64,000 bases of DNA from an uncultured Fretibacterium sp. (GTDB lineage: Bacteria; Synergistota; Synergistia; Synergistales; Aminobacteriaceae): the NCBI GenBank assembly GCA_937915755.1, contig CALGGR010000325.1:1-64000 (forward strand), written 5' to 3'. Under the pieces are notes generated by a model. It worked only from the letters and a program-made list of their open reading frames with translations. It was not told the origin of the DNA and did not search any database. The position numbers and the translations under genes were made by a program. Positions 43,011 to 51,293 of this stretch are shown piece by piece; the stretch's first letter is position 1; each line of letters opens with the position of its first letter.

Positions 43011-44010
43011 CGCGGATAATACCCTCCTTCTTTTCACGCCTGAGCTTCCATGCTGGGACGCTGAGACTGTGGGGCTTGCGGGTGATGACCCGAAATCACT
43101 TGCAGAGCTTGAAGCCGCCGGAAACGTAGCGAGGCTTGGAGGAGGGTATGTTCTCACACGCAAGGGCATCCAAACACGGAAAATTGTGTCGCGCGAAAAT
43201 TATGTGCCTTCAATGAAGATTGACACCCTTGTAACCGATGAGCACGAAGCCTCTCGAAGCCTTGAGTTAAACAGAATGGTTCAGCTTTTGGATCGAGCTT
43301 TCATGACCGAGTGGGGGATAAAGGAGTTCAAGATCAATGAGACTTTCCCCGTTGTCCCATGCCTTGAAGACGATGAATACTTTGCGTTTGAGGGTGAACG
43401 TGTCAAAGCGATATGGCCTGAGAATGAATACGTAAAATCCTTCATGGCTGAATTTCCCGATAACGGCTACGAAGCAAGAAAGCTGCCCGCTCCCGGCCCT
43501 GAAGCACTCTCACAATGGGCTGAAAGACATCATGCACCGCGCGGGAATTTCAAGGTCGAGTTCGTACTGAGGCATCATCACGACTTCGCGCACTACAGAC
43601 AGTTGCCCACGCCGGAGGGAGACATTTTCGGTTTCGTCAACGCGGGAATAATCTTCGCACGAAAATTCAGAGGTAAGCCTGAAGAATTGCTGCCCTTCAT
43701 CGGGAGAATACATGTATTCTTCACGATGCAAAGGAGGATATATATTCCGGGCTGGTTCGACATGGACAGCGAGGAGCAGGAGCCGGGAAAGATGGTAACT
43801 TTCATCACTGACACTGACGATGAACTCCGTGAACTAACGAGGACGCTCAGGCGTTGGGGGCTTTCACTGATTGAGCCGGCCTGCCCTATTTACATCATGG
43901 GTACAAGCATAGAGCATCTTCGTAATCAGGAGACAAAGAGCATGATTTACGACTGGTTTGCAGAGGAGACTGTGAAGATCTTGCGCCCCGACTTTCAGGA
44001 CGAGGAATGA
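42994..44010 (+). CDS. Conserved protein of unknown family, tandem paralogue 2
   Basis: 338 residues, from a GTG at 42994 with GAGG 7 bases upstream; a second GTG at 43003 is possible. It is clearly homologous along its full length to the preceding protein (CLEDDEYFAFEGERVKAIWPENE, KPEELLPFIGRIHVFFTMQRRIYIPGWFDMD, YIMGTSIEHLRNQE). It overlaps the first copy by 17 bases and lplA by 4 bases. Retention of two diverged copies in tight overlap suggests a heteromeric pair. No function assigned. Confidence 0.8.
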   Translation: MRTVNSADNTLLLFTPELPCWDAETVGLAGDDPKSLAELEAAGNVARLGGGYVLTRKGIQTRKIVSRENYVPSMKIDTLVTDEHEASRSLELNRMVQLLDRAFMTEWGIKEFKINETFPVVPCLEDDEYFAFEGERVKAIWPENEYVKSFMAEFPDNGYEARKLPAPGPEALSQWAERHHAPRGNFKVEFVLRHHHDFAHYRQLPTPEGDIFGFVNAGIIFARKFRGKPEELLPFIGRIHVFFTMQRRIYIPGWFDMDSEEQEPGKMVTFITDTDDELRELTRTLRRWGLSLIEPACPIYIMGTSIEHLRNQETKSMIYDWFAEETVKILRPDFQDEE

Positions 44011-44687
44011 TGTATTACTTCGAGAGCAAATGCACAAATCCTGAATACAATTTAGCCCTTGAGGAATATTTATGCGGTTTTGGCCGTGAGATGTTTATGC
44101 TATGGCGTAATAAGCCGTCAGTCATCATCGGCAGGTTCGGAGTCGTCAATGATGAGGTTGATACAAAATTCGCTGAGGCTGAGGGGATTCGTATTGTCCG
44201 CAGAAACTCAGGGGGAGGAGCTGTTTATCACGACTTGGGGAACGTGAACTACAGCTTCATTCTCAGGGACAGCAAGAAATTCACGCTTGAGCATTTCGCG
44301 CGAATCATCATGAGGACACTTGAGGCTATCGGCATAAATTCACGTCTTGATTTCCGGCACAATGACATTCTTGCTGACGGTCTCAAAATTTCCGGCTCCG
44401 CGCAATATCATCATGAGGGTATAATCCTTCATCACGGCACTTTGCTCTTCGATTCTGACCTGAATATTATCCCGCGTGTTCTGAAACGTTCGGGAAACGT
44501 CGCAAACATCAGGCCGTTGCTTAAAAACGATATGAATGTTGAGAAGTTTATGAGGACTTTGGCGGACAATATTGGTGAGACGAAAAATTTTCAGCTTCCC
44601 AAAAATGAGGACGTGGAAAAATTATTGCGTCTAAAATATTCAAATCCTAAATGGAACATGGAGGGTGTAAAAATTGATAACCTTTGA
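44007..44687 (+). CDS. lplA: Lipoate-protein ligase A-like protein
   Basis: 226 residues: the catalytic LplA domain only, without the roughly 90-residue C-terminal accessory domain of E. coli LplA. Motifs: RIVRRNSGGGAVYHDLGNVNYSF, and HNDILADGLKISGSAQ with the catalytic Lys that binds lipoyl-AMP, then HHGTLLFDSDL. It overlaps both the upstream unknown gene (4 bases) and gcvH (14 bases). The obvious substrate is the GcvH encoded next. Single-domain ligases often need a separate partner (LplB-like); a neighbour could supply this. Confidence 0.88.
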   Translation: MMYYFESKCTNPEYNLALEEYLCGFGREMFMLWRNKPSVIIGRFGVVNDEVDTKFAEAEGIRIVRRNSGGGAVYHDLGNVNYSFILRDSKKFTLEHFARIIMRTLEAIGINSRLDFRHNDILADGLKISGSAQYHHEGIILHHGTLLFDSDLNIIPRVLKRSGNVANIRPLLKNDMNVEKFMRTLADNIGETKNFQLPKNEDVEKLLRLKYSNPKWNMEGVKIDNL

Positions 44688-45054
44688 CAAGAATGTGCGT
44701 TACACTAAATCGAATGAGTGGGCAAGAAAAATTGATGACGTTATCCGCGTCGGCATTGATGATTATTCTCAGTCATCGCTTGGTGATATTGTTCACATTG
44801 AAGTCATTGCGCCGTTGTCCAACGTAACCGCCGGAAAATCATTCGGCTCGATCGAGGCCACAAAGTCCGTATGCGACATAATTGCCCCAATCTCAGGCAT
44901 AATTCTGCGCGTCAACGATGAAGTCATCAAATCACCTCAGCTCATAAATTCAGACCCGTTCGGTCAAGGCTGGATTGCCGAAATTAAGCCCAGCGATGTA
45001 TCAGAACTCGACGGTCTCATGACCTCTGAGGAATACGAGAACTTCATACGATGA
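44674..45054 (+). CDS. gcvH: Glycine cleavage H-like lipoyl protein
   Basis: 126 residues from a TTG start with GGAGG 9 bases upstream. The lipoyl-acceptor hairpin is FGSIEATKSVCD with Lys64. The N-terminus VRYTKSNEWARKIDDVIRVGIDDYSQSSLGDIVHIEV matches GcvH. No gcvT or gcvP is in the window, so it may serve a glycine cleavage system elsewhere or act as a dedicated lipoyl carrier. It overlaps lplA by 14 bases and the radical SAM gene by 4 bases. Confidence 0.92.
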   Translation: MITFDKNVRYTKSNEWARKIDDVIRVGIDDYSQSSLGDIVHIEVIAPLSNVTAGKSFGSIEATKSVCDIIAPISGIILRVNDEVIKSPQLINSDPFGQGWIAEIKPSDVSELDGLMTSEEYENFIR

Positions 45055-46001
45055 CCCAGCTCTCGGAACGTATCCGCAAAGTCAGGCAGTTCAAGCGCGA
45101 AATCTATCAGGAGTACGGCTTCTATTACTACGTCCCGATGGCCGAGGCTTACACTGTGCAAGTCCCCGTTACGGTGAGCTGTTCATACGGAAAATGCCTT
45201 TACTGCGACTTGAATCAGGGAATGACCTTCCGCGAACTCAGCCTCAAAGAGATTGAAGCGAACATTGAGAAACTGCGCTATATTAACGATAAACCGTCAA
45301 AACGTTTCCTTCTCGCGGGCGGTAATCCGTTCGTATTAAGTGCTGAAAAATTACTGAGAATATCCGAGATGATTCATGCTCACTTCCCGGAGTGCGAATA
45401 TATTTCCGCGTTCTCAAGAGCCGATGACATAACACGCAAAAGCCCCGACGATTTGAGAATGCTTCATGAGGCCGGCTATGACAGATTATGTATAGGGATT
45501 GAGAGCGGCTGTGATGATGTCCTGAAGTTCCACGAAAAGGGCGTAACACGTTCCCAGAACCTTGAGGCTATGAAGATGCTTGACGATGCGGGGATAAAAT
45601 ACTCAACATACATAATGCTTGGACTTGGAGGACGCTCAATGTCGGAGGCTCACGTCAAAGATACCGCCTCACTCCTGAATAACGCCAATCCTTTCGAGCT
45701 TACCGTTGTAACTCTAGTACTTTTCAAGGGCGCGAGGCTCATAGAGAAGGTGAGGTCTCATGAATTTTTGCGAATGTCCCCCTTCGACGCGCTGAAAGAA
45801 GAACGCGAACTCCTCTCATTACTCACTATCAACACGGTATTCAACGCAACTCACAAGACAAATCTTTTCCCCATCAAGGGCAGAATACCAGAACATAAGA
45901 ACATACTGATAAAGAAAATCGACAATGCCGTTAATGAAATCTCGGAGGCCGGATTAAAGCAATATGAGCTTAAACGATGGCACAAATGGGGAATAGAGTA
46001 G
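45051..46001 (+). CDS. Radical SAM protein of unknown specificity, lipoyl-operon associated
   Basis: 316 residues. The cluster motif is CSYGKCLYC (Cys44, Cys49, Cys52), a Cx4Cx2C spacing rather than the usual Cx3Cx2C. It is followed by FLLAGGNPFVLS, YISAFSRADD, LCIGIESGCDDVLKFHEKG and YIMLGLGGRSMSEAHVKDT, as in Elp3/HemN-like SPASM-free enzymes. The ATG overlaps the gcvH stop (ATGA). Its coupling to LplA and GcvH suggests that it modifies or makes the lipoyl group or a GcvH-bound intermediate, possibly LipS-like sulfur insertion. That is inference only. Confidence 0.82.
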   Translation: MTQLSERIRKVRQFKREIYQEYGFYYYVPMAEAYTVQVPVTVSCSYGKCLYCDLNQGMTFRELSLKEIEANIEKLRYINDKPSKRFLLAGGNPFVLSAEKLLRISEMIHAHFPECEYISAFSRADDITRKSPDDLRMLHEAGYDRLCIGIESGCDDVLKFHEKGVTRSQNLEAMKMLDDAGIKYSTYIMLGLGGRSMSEAHVKDTASLLNNANPFELTVVTLVLFKGARLIEKVRSHEFLRMSPFDALKEERELLSLLTINTVFNATHKTNLFPIKGRIPEHKNILIKKIDNAVNEISEAGLKQYELKRWHKWGIE

Positions 46002-46079
46002 TAACGTTTTGCGTTATTGCTTTTAACCACTGAAAAAATTAAACTCTATAAAAAATATATTCCCAATTCACCATCAAAG

Positions 46080-46235
46080 GAGGCTCGAGCAATGCACTGT
46101 ATGTTCACGTGAAATAAATATTTTTATGCACGTGGTGCATTCTGTCGCTTTGCAACGGCCTGATACTCAAGTCAAAAACATCTTTCCGTCTGCAAAGGGC
46201 AGCAATTCACACTAAGTTACAACAATAAACTAAAA
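46080..46235 (+). ncRNA. Candidate structured 5' leader of the ABC transporter operon
   Basis: Between the radical SAM gene and the permease, several strong pairings are visible. AATGCAC (46091-46097) can pair with GTGCATT (46135-46141), but ATGCAC (46128-46133) can pair with the same strand in a tight GTG-loop hairpin. TTCACGTGAA is a palindrome. Further down CTTTGCA-ACGG pairs with CCGT-C-TGCAAAG around a 26-base loop. Mutually exclusive pairings suggest a regulatory RNA. It does not match riboswitch consensus sequences that I know. Confidence 0.4.
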
Positions 46236-46247
46236 CAGGAGTAAACT

Positions 46248-47261
46248 ATGCAAAATCTCAATCATCTTACACGTGAGAGTCTTACAGAGCTTGAAAGTGC
46301 TCCGCGTACTGCTTCACGTATAATAATTGATTATATAATCTGCCTGATGCCGGTAGTCTTCGGTTGTTTGGCTGTTGCTGAATACATTTTTGTCCCCAAC
46401 CTAAGCGGCAATGTCAGCACAAACTCATACATATATTTCTTGTGCGTGCTGATACTTTTAGCCGTTACGTTTTTCATCGCGTCTCTTTTCAGCAAAAAGG
46501 CTTTCTTGATTCTCAGGTATAAAGCTCCGTTTTATGCTTTCGTTTTTATACTGCTGACCTTGTACGACTACATGACGTTGAAGACCGGAAGACTCGTTCT
46601 CCCATATTTCCCGTGGGCTGACCAGATTTTGAATGCCATGTGGGACGACAGAGCATATCTCCTCGATTGTGCTTGCAACTCGTTAAAGTTATTGTTCAGC
46701 GGTTACTTCTCAGGAGCAATTCTCGGACTCATCACGGGAACAGCCTGCGGTTGCAGTAAAACAGCGGACTATTGGATCTCGCCGTTCATGAAACTTGTGG
46801 GAGCAATTCCATCGCCGACATGGATTCCGATTGTCATGGTCATTGCCTCAACGCTATTCAGCGGTGCGGTCTTCATCATCGCGCTTGGGGTATGGTACTC
46901 GCTCACTATCGCAACGATGACCGGCATACGTAACATTGACCGCTCATTCTATGATGCCGCGAAAACTCTGGGGGCTGGACGAACTCAGCTAGTGTTTCAT
47001 GTTGCGCTCCCGTTCGCAGTCCCGAACATACTTCAAGGCTTGACGCAGGGCATGAGTTCAGCGTGTCTCGTTCTTATTACTGCTGAGATGGTAGGAGTCG
47101 AATCGGGGCTAGGCTGGTATGTGTCATGGCAAAAGAGCTGGGCGCAATACGGCAAAATGTACGCCGCAATAGTCGTGTTGTGCGTGGTCTTTGTGGTCGT
47201 TAATCGCGGACTTGAGGCAATAAGGCGGAGGCTTTTGAGGTGGCAGGAGGGCTTAGTGTGA
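46248..47261 (+). CDS. NitT/TauT-type ABC transporter permease
   Basis: 337 residues. About seven to eight membrane helices, including an N-terminal pair absent from shorter SsuC/TauC permeases. The EAA loop is in IRNIDRSFYDAAKTLGAGRTQLVFHVALPFAVPNILQGLTQGM. The family covers sulfonate, nitrate, taurine, pyrimidine and cyanate importers. AGGAG precedes the ATG. It is followed one base later by its ATPase gene and then the binding-protein gene. Confidence 0.88.
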   Translation: MQNLNHLTRESLTELESAPRTASRIIIDYIICLMPVVFGCLAVAEYIFVPNLSGNVSTNSYIYFLCVLILLAVTFFIASLFSKKAFLILRYKAPFYAFVFILLTLYDYMTLKTGRLVLPYFPWADQILNAMWDDRAYLLDCACNSLKLLFSGYFSGAILGLITGTACGCSKTADYWISPFMKLVGAIPSPTWIPIVMVIASTLFSGAVFIIALGVWYSLTIATMTGIRNIDRSFYDAAKTLGAGRTQLVFHVALPFAVPNILQGLTQGMSSACLVLITAEMVGVESGLGWYVSWQKSWAQYGKMYAAIVVLCVVFVVVNRGLEAIRRRLLRWQEGLV

Positions 47262-47262
47262 T

Positions 47263-48030
47263 ATGAATGTGCTTGAATTGAACCACGTTTACAAAAGTTT
47301 CGCGCGTTCCGACAGCAACGGAGTTACTCAGGCGGTCAGCGACATAAATTTTTCTGTCAATGACGGTGAATTTCTCTCAATCGTCGGGCCTTCAGGCTGC
47401 GGAAAGTCAACGATAATGCGCCTCATTGCGGGATTGATTTTTCCGACCGCCGGAACAATCACACTCAACGGCGAAATCATCAAGGGCACTGACACCGAGA
47501 GAGGCATGGTGTTTCAGAAGCCTACGTTATTTCTTTGGCTCACTGTAGAAGAAAACCTGAACTTCACGGCTACGATGAAGAAGCAGAGGCACAATCCCGA
47601 CTACATGGCCGAAGCTGAAAGGCTCCTCGAACTTGCGGGGCTTTCGGAGTTCCGTCATGACTTCCCTCACCAGTTATCCGGCGGAATGGCTCAAAGGCTC
47701 GCGCTAATACGAACAATGATAAATCACCCCAAAGTTTTTTTGCTCGATGAACCTTTGGGAGCTTTGGACGCATTCACACGAATGAACATGCAGGACGAAA
47801 TCCTCAAATTGTGGCAGAGGTCAAAACATATAGTCTTGATGGTAACTCATGACATCGACGAGGCTATATATCTCGGTACGCGAATAATCGTAATGGCACC
47901 AAGACCCGGAAGGATTCGCGCTGACCTTAGAAATGACATGCCTTATCCGAGAGCGAGAACAAGCGATGAGTTTTTACAGTGGCGAAAAAAGGTTTTAGAA
48001 CTGCTCAATTTCGGGCAGACTATAAATTAA
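47263..48030 (+). CDS. NitT/TauT-type ABC transporter ATP-binding protein
   Basis: 255 residues with Walker A GPSGCGKST, Q-loop MVFQKPTLFLWLTVEENL, signature LSGGMAQRLALIRTMI, Walker B VFLLDEPLGALD and H-loop VTHDIDEA. The C-terminal ends in the usual APRPGRI segment of SsuB/TauB/NrtD proteins. It energises the permease encoded one base upstream. Confidence 0.92.
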   Translation: MNVLELNHVYKSFARSDSNGVTQAVSDINFSVNDGEFLSIVGPSGCGKSTIMRLIAGLIFPTAGTITLNGEIIKGTDTERGMVFQKPTLFLWLTVEENLNFTATMKKQRHNPDYMAEAERLLELAGLSEFRHDFPHQLSGGMAQRLALIRTMINHPKVFLLDEPLGALDAFTRMNMQDEILKLWQRSKHIVLMVTHDIDEAIYLGTRIIVMAPRPGRIRADLRNDMPYPRARTSDEFLQWRKKVLELLNFGQTIN

Positions 48031-48049
48031 ATTCAAGGGGGTATCCGCA

Positions 48050-49057
48050 TTGAAGAAATTATTTGCGGTAATTCTGGCGGTATCGGTTTTCGTCTCAGGC
48101 GCATTCGCTATGACACCTGAGGAGGAAGAAGCAGCATGGAAGAATGAGCCTGCTTACGGGAAGGTCATCAAGGTTGGCTATAACGGCGGGCTTTGCACGG
48201 GGACTCTCGGCATAACTCAGGCAAAGGGCTTCTTCGAGGCTGAAGGTCTGAACGTTGAGCTTGTACGCTATCAGGGCGACACCGTAACTCTCGGTGATGC
48301 TCTCGGAACGGGCAAGATCGACATTGCGGGCGGACACATTGCGACGCTTCTCGTTCCTGCGGCCAACGGGGTACAGATGAAGTTCACGACGGGAATGCAC
48401 ACAGGCTGTAAATCACTGTGCGTTCTCGCTGACAGCCCTTACAAGACAACGAAAGACCTTGAGGGCAAAACCATCGCAATCACAACGAGCATCGGCGGTT
48501 CAGACCAGAACATCACAATGCGTTTCCTTCTGAGGGACGGAATCGACCCTGTTCGCGGTGTGAAGTACAAATCAACTGACTCGGGCGCGGCGGTTCTTGC
48601 GATGCAGAACGGTGAGATAGCGGCGGCACTCTTGAGCGACCAGTTCATTCAGAAGTTCTTGGAGAACGGAACACTCAGGATAATCCGCTCAATCACGTTT
48701 GATGATGACTTCAAGGACGAGACATGCTGCATCTTCGCCGTGTCAAAGGCAATCTGTGAGAATAGCCCAATCACCGCGAAGAAGCTCACCCGCGCCCACG
48801 AGAACGCCCGCAAATGGATCATGGGCAACCGCGAGGAAGCTGTGAGATTGATGCTCGACAACAAATGGGCATCAGGCGATTTCGACAAGGTTCTTGCGTT
48901 CTACAACACTCTCGACTATTCCGTAGACGACGCTACAACTGAGGCAACATTGCGGAAGGTCATCGACGACTACAAGACATGCGGAATCCTCAACAAGAGC
49001 TTTGACACCGAAGAAACACTTGCCCGCGTTTGGGACGGCGTTTTGATGGAGAAATAA
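48050..49057 (+). CDS. NitT/TauT-type ABC transporter substrate-binding protein
   Basis: 335 residues from a TTG start, with AAGGGGG upstream and a signal peptide MKKLFAVILAVSVFVSGAFA. SBP_bac/NMT1-like fold: VGYNGGLCTGTLGITQAKGFFEAEGLNVELVRY, then DIAGGHIATLLVPAANGV, GKTIAITTSIGGSDQNITMRFLL and AALLSDQFIQKFL. Several Cys pairs (LCTG, GCKSLC, ETCC) are unusual for this family. The ligand cannot be deduced; sulfonates or small organic anions are typical of the family. Confidence 0.88.
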   Translation: MKKLFAVILAVSVFVSGAFAMTPEEEEAAWKNEPAYGKVIKVGYNGGLCTGTLGITQAKGFFEAEGLNVELVRYQGDTVTLGDALGTGKIDIAGGHIATLLVPAANGVQMKFTTGMHTGCKSLCVLADSPYKTTKDLEGKTIAITTSIGGSDQNITMRFLLRDGIDPVRGVKYKSTDSGAAVLAMQNGEIAAALLSDQFIQKFLENGTLRIIRSITFDDDFKDETCCIFAVSKAICENSPITAKKLTRAHENARKWIMGNREEAVRLMLDNKWASGDFDKVLAFYNTLDYSVDDATTEATLRKVIDDYKTCGILNKSFDTEETLARVWDGVLMEK

Positions 49058-49069
49058 GGAGGCATTATC

Positions 49070-49468
49070 ATGAAGAAATTATTGTGTGCGTTATTAGTGG
49101 TACTTGCGGTTGCGGGTGTCGTACTCGCTAAGGATTACAAGGCTCAGGACGCTGATGTCGCAGGGCCGAGAGCAAAGTTGAAAGAAGCCGCGCCGGAAAT
49201 GATGGGTGCGTTCGGAAATCTTGGGGCAGTCGTACTGAAGGACGGTGCAATTTCCCTCAAGGAGAAGGAACTGATTGCTGTAGCGTTGAGCATTCAGAAC
49301 AGGTGCGAAACTTGCATAATGTCCCATGTCAAGAACGCGATAAAAGCCGGAGTTACTCGTGAGGAACTCGTCGACATGCTTGGTGTCTGCGTACTCATGG
49401 GAGGCGGGCCTAATTCCGCGTACGCCGCTACGGTTCTTGAAGTCTACGACCAGTTCACGGCAAAATAA
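49070..49468 (+). CDS. Secreted AhpD/carboxymuconolactone-decarboxylase-like protein
   Basis: 132 residues with a signal peptide (MKKLLCALLVVLAVAGVVLA). The CMD core carries a CETC redox pair (Cys79, Cys82) in ALSIQNRCETCIMSHVKNAIKAGVTREELVDML. Export of an AhpD-like protein is unusual; most are cytoplasmic. It starts 12 bases after the binding-protein gene and is followed by a hairpin, so it belongs to the transporter operon and may act on the imported compound or protect it. Confidence 0.85.
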   Translation: MKKLLCALLVVLAVAGVVLAKDYKAQDADVAGPRAKLKEAAPEMMGAFGNLGAVVLKDGAISLKEKELIAVALSIQNRCETCIMSHVKNAIKAGVTREELVDMLGVCVLMGGGPNSAYAATVLEVYDQFTAK

Positions 49469-49488
49469 GAACAATCTGAAAGTTTCAG

Positions 49489-49524
49489 GGCAGGGGGAGA
49501 AAGTTCTTTCTGTCCTGTTTCTGT
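49489..49524 (+). terminator. Probable terminator after the AhpD-like gene
   Basis: CAGG-ggg-AGAAAG pairs with CTTTCT-gt-CCTG around a two-base loop and is followed by TTTCTGTT. The internal loop makes it weaker than a perfect hairpin, so some read-through into the dehydratase genes is likely. Confidence 0.5.
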
Positions 49525-49534
49525 TACAGGAGCA

Positions 49535-50686
49535 ATGAAAATGCTATCACTACCCAAGAATTTTGAGAGCTTCAACGATGCCCGCAAAAAATCATTCATG
49601 GCACTCTATGAGGCTAAACAGGCCGGGAAGAAAGTTGTCGGCACATTCTGCTCATATACTCCGGTCGAACTTATCAACGCCGCCGGAGCAATCTCGGTCG
49701 GACTTTGCGGGAAATCCGAGCAGGGAATAGCCGAAGCTGAGACGCGGCTTCCGAAAACTCTCTGCCCTTTAATCAAAGCAAGCTACGGAATGGCGATGAC
49801 TGACCAATGCCCATACTTCTATTTCTCTGACGGAATTTTAGCCGAGACGACCTGCGACGGTAAGAAGAAGATGTATGAGCTTATGAGCCTCTTGAAGCCC
49901 GTACATGTAATGAACTTGCCGCAGGGAAGAGATCAGGCAATGGCCATCGAATCGTGGACTGAGGAAGTTAAACGCGCCGCGAAGTTCCTTGAGGGACTGT
50001 TCAATGTAACGATAACTGAGGACAAACTTCATGACGCTATCGTTTACCGCAACAAAGTACGCAAAGCCATCGTTGATTTGTACGAGGTGGCAAAGATGAA
50101 ACCGTCTCCAGTCTCAGGCTACGAGATAAGCACGGTTGCTGAGAGCGCGGATTTCCACTTCACCGACGATGACCTTGTGGCTAAAATCGAGAGGACTACG
50201 CGCGAGTTCAAGGAACGTATACGCAATGACGGAGAAGGAAGGCCGAGAGTCCTCATAACAGGCTGCCCGAATGCAGGAGTGCGCGACAAAATCATCAAGC
50301 GTCTTGAGGAACTTGGAGCTGATTATGTCTGTGCTGACAACTGCGCCGGGCCGAGAACACAGAAGTTTATGGTCGACGAAAATTCAGACCCTTACAGGGC
50401 AATCGCTGAACGTTATCTCAAAATCAACTGTTCCGTTATGACCCCGAATACTGCGCGCTTTGATGACATCAAGGCACTTATTGACGAGTATCAGGCTGAC
50501 GGTGTAATAGAGATAGTTCTTCACGGCTGCCACACATTCGCGGTTGAAGCATACACGACGATGAACATTGTGCAGAACGATCTCGGTATGCCTTACATGA
50601 GGCTTGATACGGATTTTTCGCAGTCTGACAAAGGACAGATAGAAACAAGGCTCGGAGCATTCATTGAAATGATGACTGCGGCCTGA
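49535..50686 (+). CDS. 2-hydroxyacyl-CoA dehydratase D-component-like / double-cubane reductase protein 1
   Basis: 383 residues; HgdB/BcrC-like family. Cluster-binding region: GTFCSYTPVELINAAGAISVGLCG, LCPLIKASYG, DQCPYFYFSDGILAETTCDGKKKMYELM; the C-terminal domain has TGCPNAGVRDKIIKRLEELGA, DNCAGPRTQKF and LHGCHTFAVE. Homologues either dehydrate 2-hydroxyacyl-CoA or, as double-cubane-cluster proteins, reduce small substrates using low-potential electrons from an ATP-driven activator. The activator is encoded at 51294. AGGAG precedes the ATG. The substrate is unknown. Confidence 0.88.
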   Translation: MKMLSLPKNFESFNDARKKSFMALYEAKQAGKKVVGTFCSYTPVELINAAGAISVGLCGKSEQGIAEAETRLPKTLCPLIKASYGMAMTDQCPYFYFSDGILAETTCDGKKKMYELMSLLKPVHVMNLPQGRDQAMAIESWTEEVKRAAKFLEGLFNVTITEDKLHDAIVYRNKVRKAIVDLYEVAKMKPSPVSGYEISTVAESADFHFTDDDLVAKIERTTREFKERIRNDGEGRPRVLITGCPNAGVRDKIIKRLEELGADYVCADNCAGPRTQKFMVDENSDPYRAIAERYLKINCSVMTPNTARFDDIKALIDEYQADGVIEIVLHGCHTFAVEAYTTMNIVQNDLGMPYMRLDTDFSQSDKGQIETRLGAFIEMMTAA

Positions 50687-50711
50687 GAATAATTTACAGG
50701 AGGTTTTAAGA

Positions 50712-51293
50712 ATGGTAAAAGTTGATGCAATGGGCAAACTTTGCCCCGAACCAGTCATAATGACAAAGGCAGAAGTCGAGAAGGGCGCGGACGAAATCGA
50801 GGTACTCGTCGACAACGATATAGCAGTCTCGAATGTAACACGTCTCCTTGAAGGTAAGGGCTTCAGCGTTGAGCTTTCAAGGTCAGGAAACGAACGCAAA
50901 CTCACGGCCAAGAAGACAGCTTCAGGTTCAGCACCTGCTGCGTCGTCAAAGCGTGATGAACTTCTCGCAATCCTCGTTGCCCATGATGTTCTCGGCGGTA
51001 ACGACAAGGAACTCGGCGAAGTCCTCATGAAAGCGTTTCTAGGCTGCATCTCGAAACTTTCACGCCGCCCCGCTGTTATGGCGTTCATGAATGAGGGCGT
51101 GAAGCTGGTACTGCCTGAGTCGTCAGCCTGCGATTACATCAAGGAGCTTGAGAAGGCCGGAACAAAGATTCTCGTCTGCGGAACATGCACAACGCATTTC
51201 AACATCACTGACAAAATCGCGGTCGGTACGATTTCCAACATGTTCGAGATTATGGAGATGATTACCGGCGCGGACAATACGCTGATATTCTAA
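50712..51293 (+). CDS. yedF: Sulfurtransferase-like selenium metabolism protein YedF
   Basis: 193 residues in two parts. Residues 1-70 are a TusA domain with Cys11 in AMGKLCPEPVIMTKAEV. Residues about 80-193 are a DsrE-like domain with LVAHDVLGGNDKELGEVLMKAFL and VCGTCTTHFNI. This two-domain layout is the YedF family found only in genomes with selenium metabolism. It lies between a dehydratase-like gene and its activator, with spacings of 25 and 0 bases, which implies that Se or S is handled in the same pathway. Confidence 0.9.
   Translation: MVKVDAMGKLCPEPVIMTKAEVEKGADEIEVLVDNDIAVSNVTRLLEGKGFSVELSRSGNERKLTAKKTASGSAPAASSKRDELLAILVAHDVLGGNDKELGEVLMKAFLGCISKLSRRPAVMAFMNEGVKLVLPESSACDYIKELEKAGTKILVCGTCTTHFNITDKIAVGTISNMFEIMEMITGADNTLIF

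Noticed and set aside
46010..46247. TPP, SAM or cobalamin riboswitch before the ABC transporter
   Set aside because: None of the conserved boxes of these classes is present, so only an unassigned structured leader is proposed.
50384..51088. 234-codon - strand frame crossing the end of the dehydratase-like gene and yedF
   Set aside because: It covers two well-supported + strand genes and shows no family pattern.
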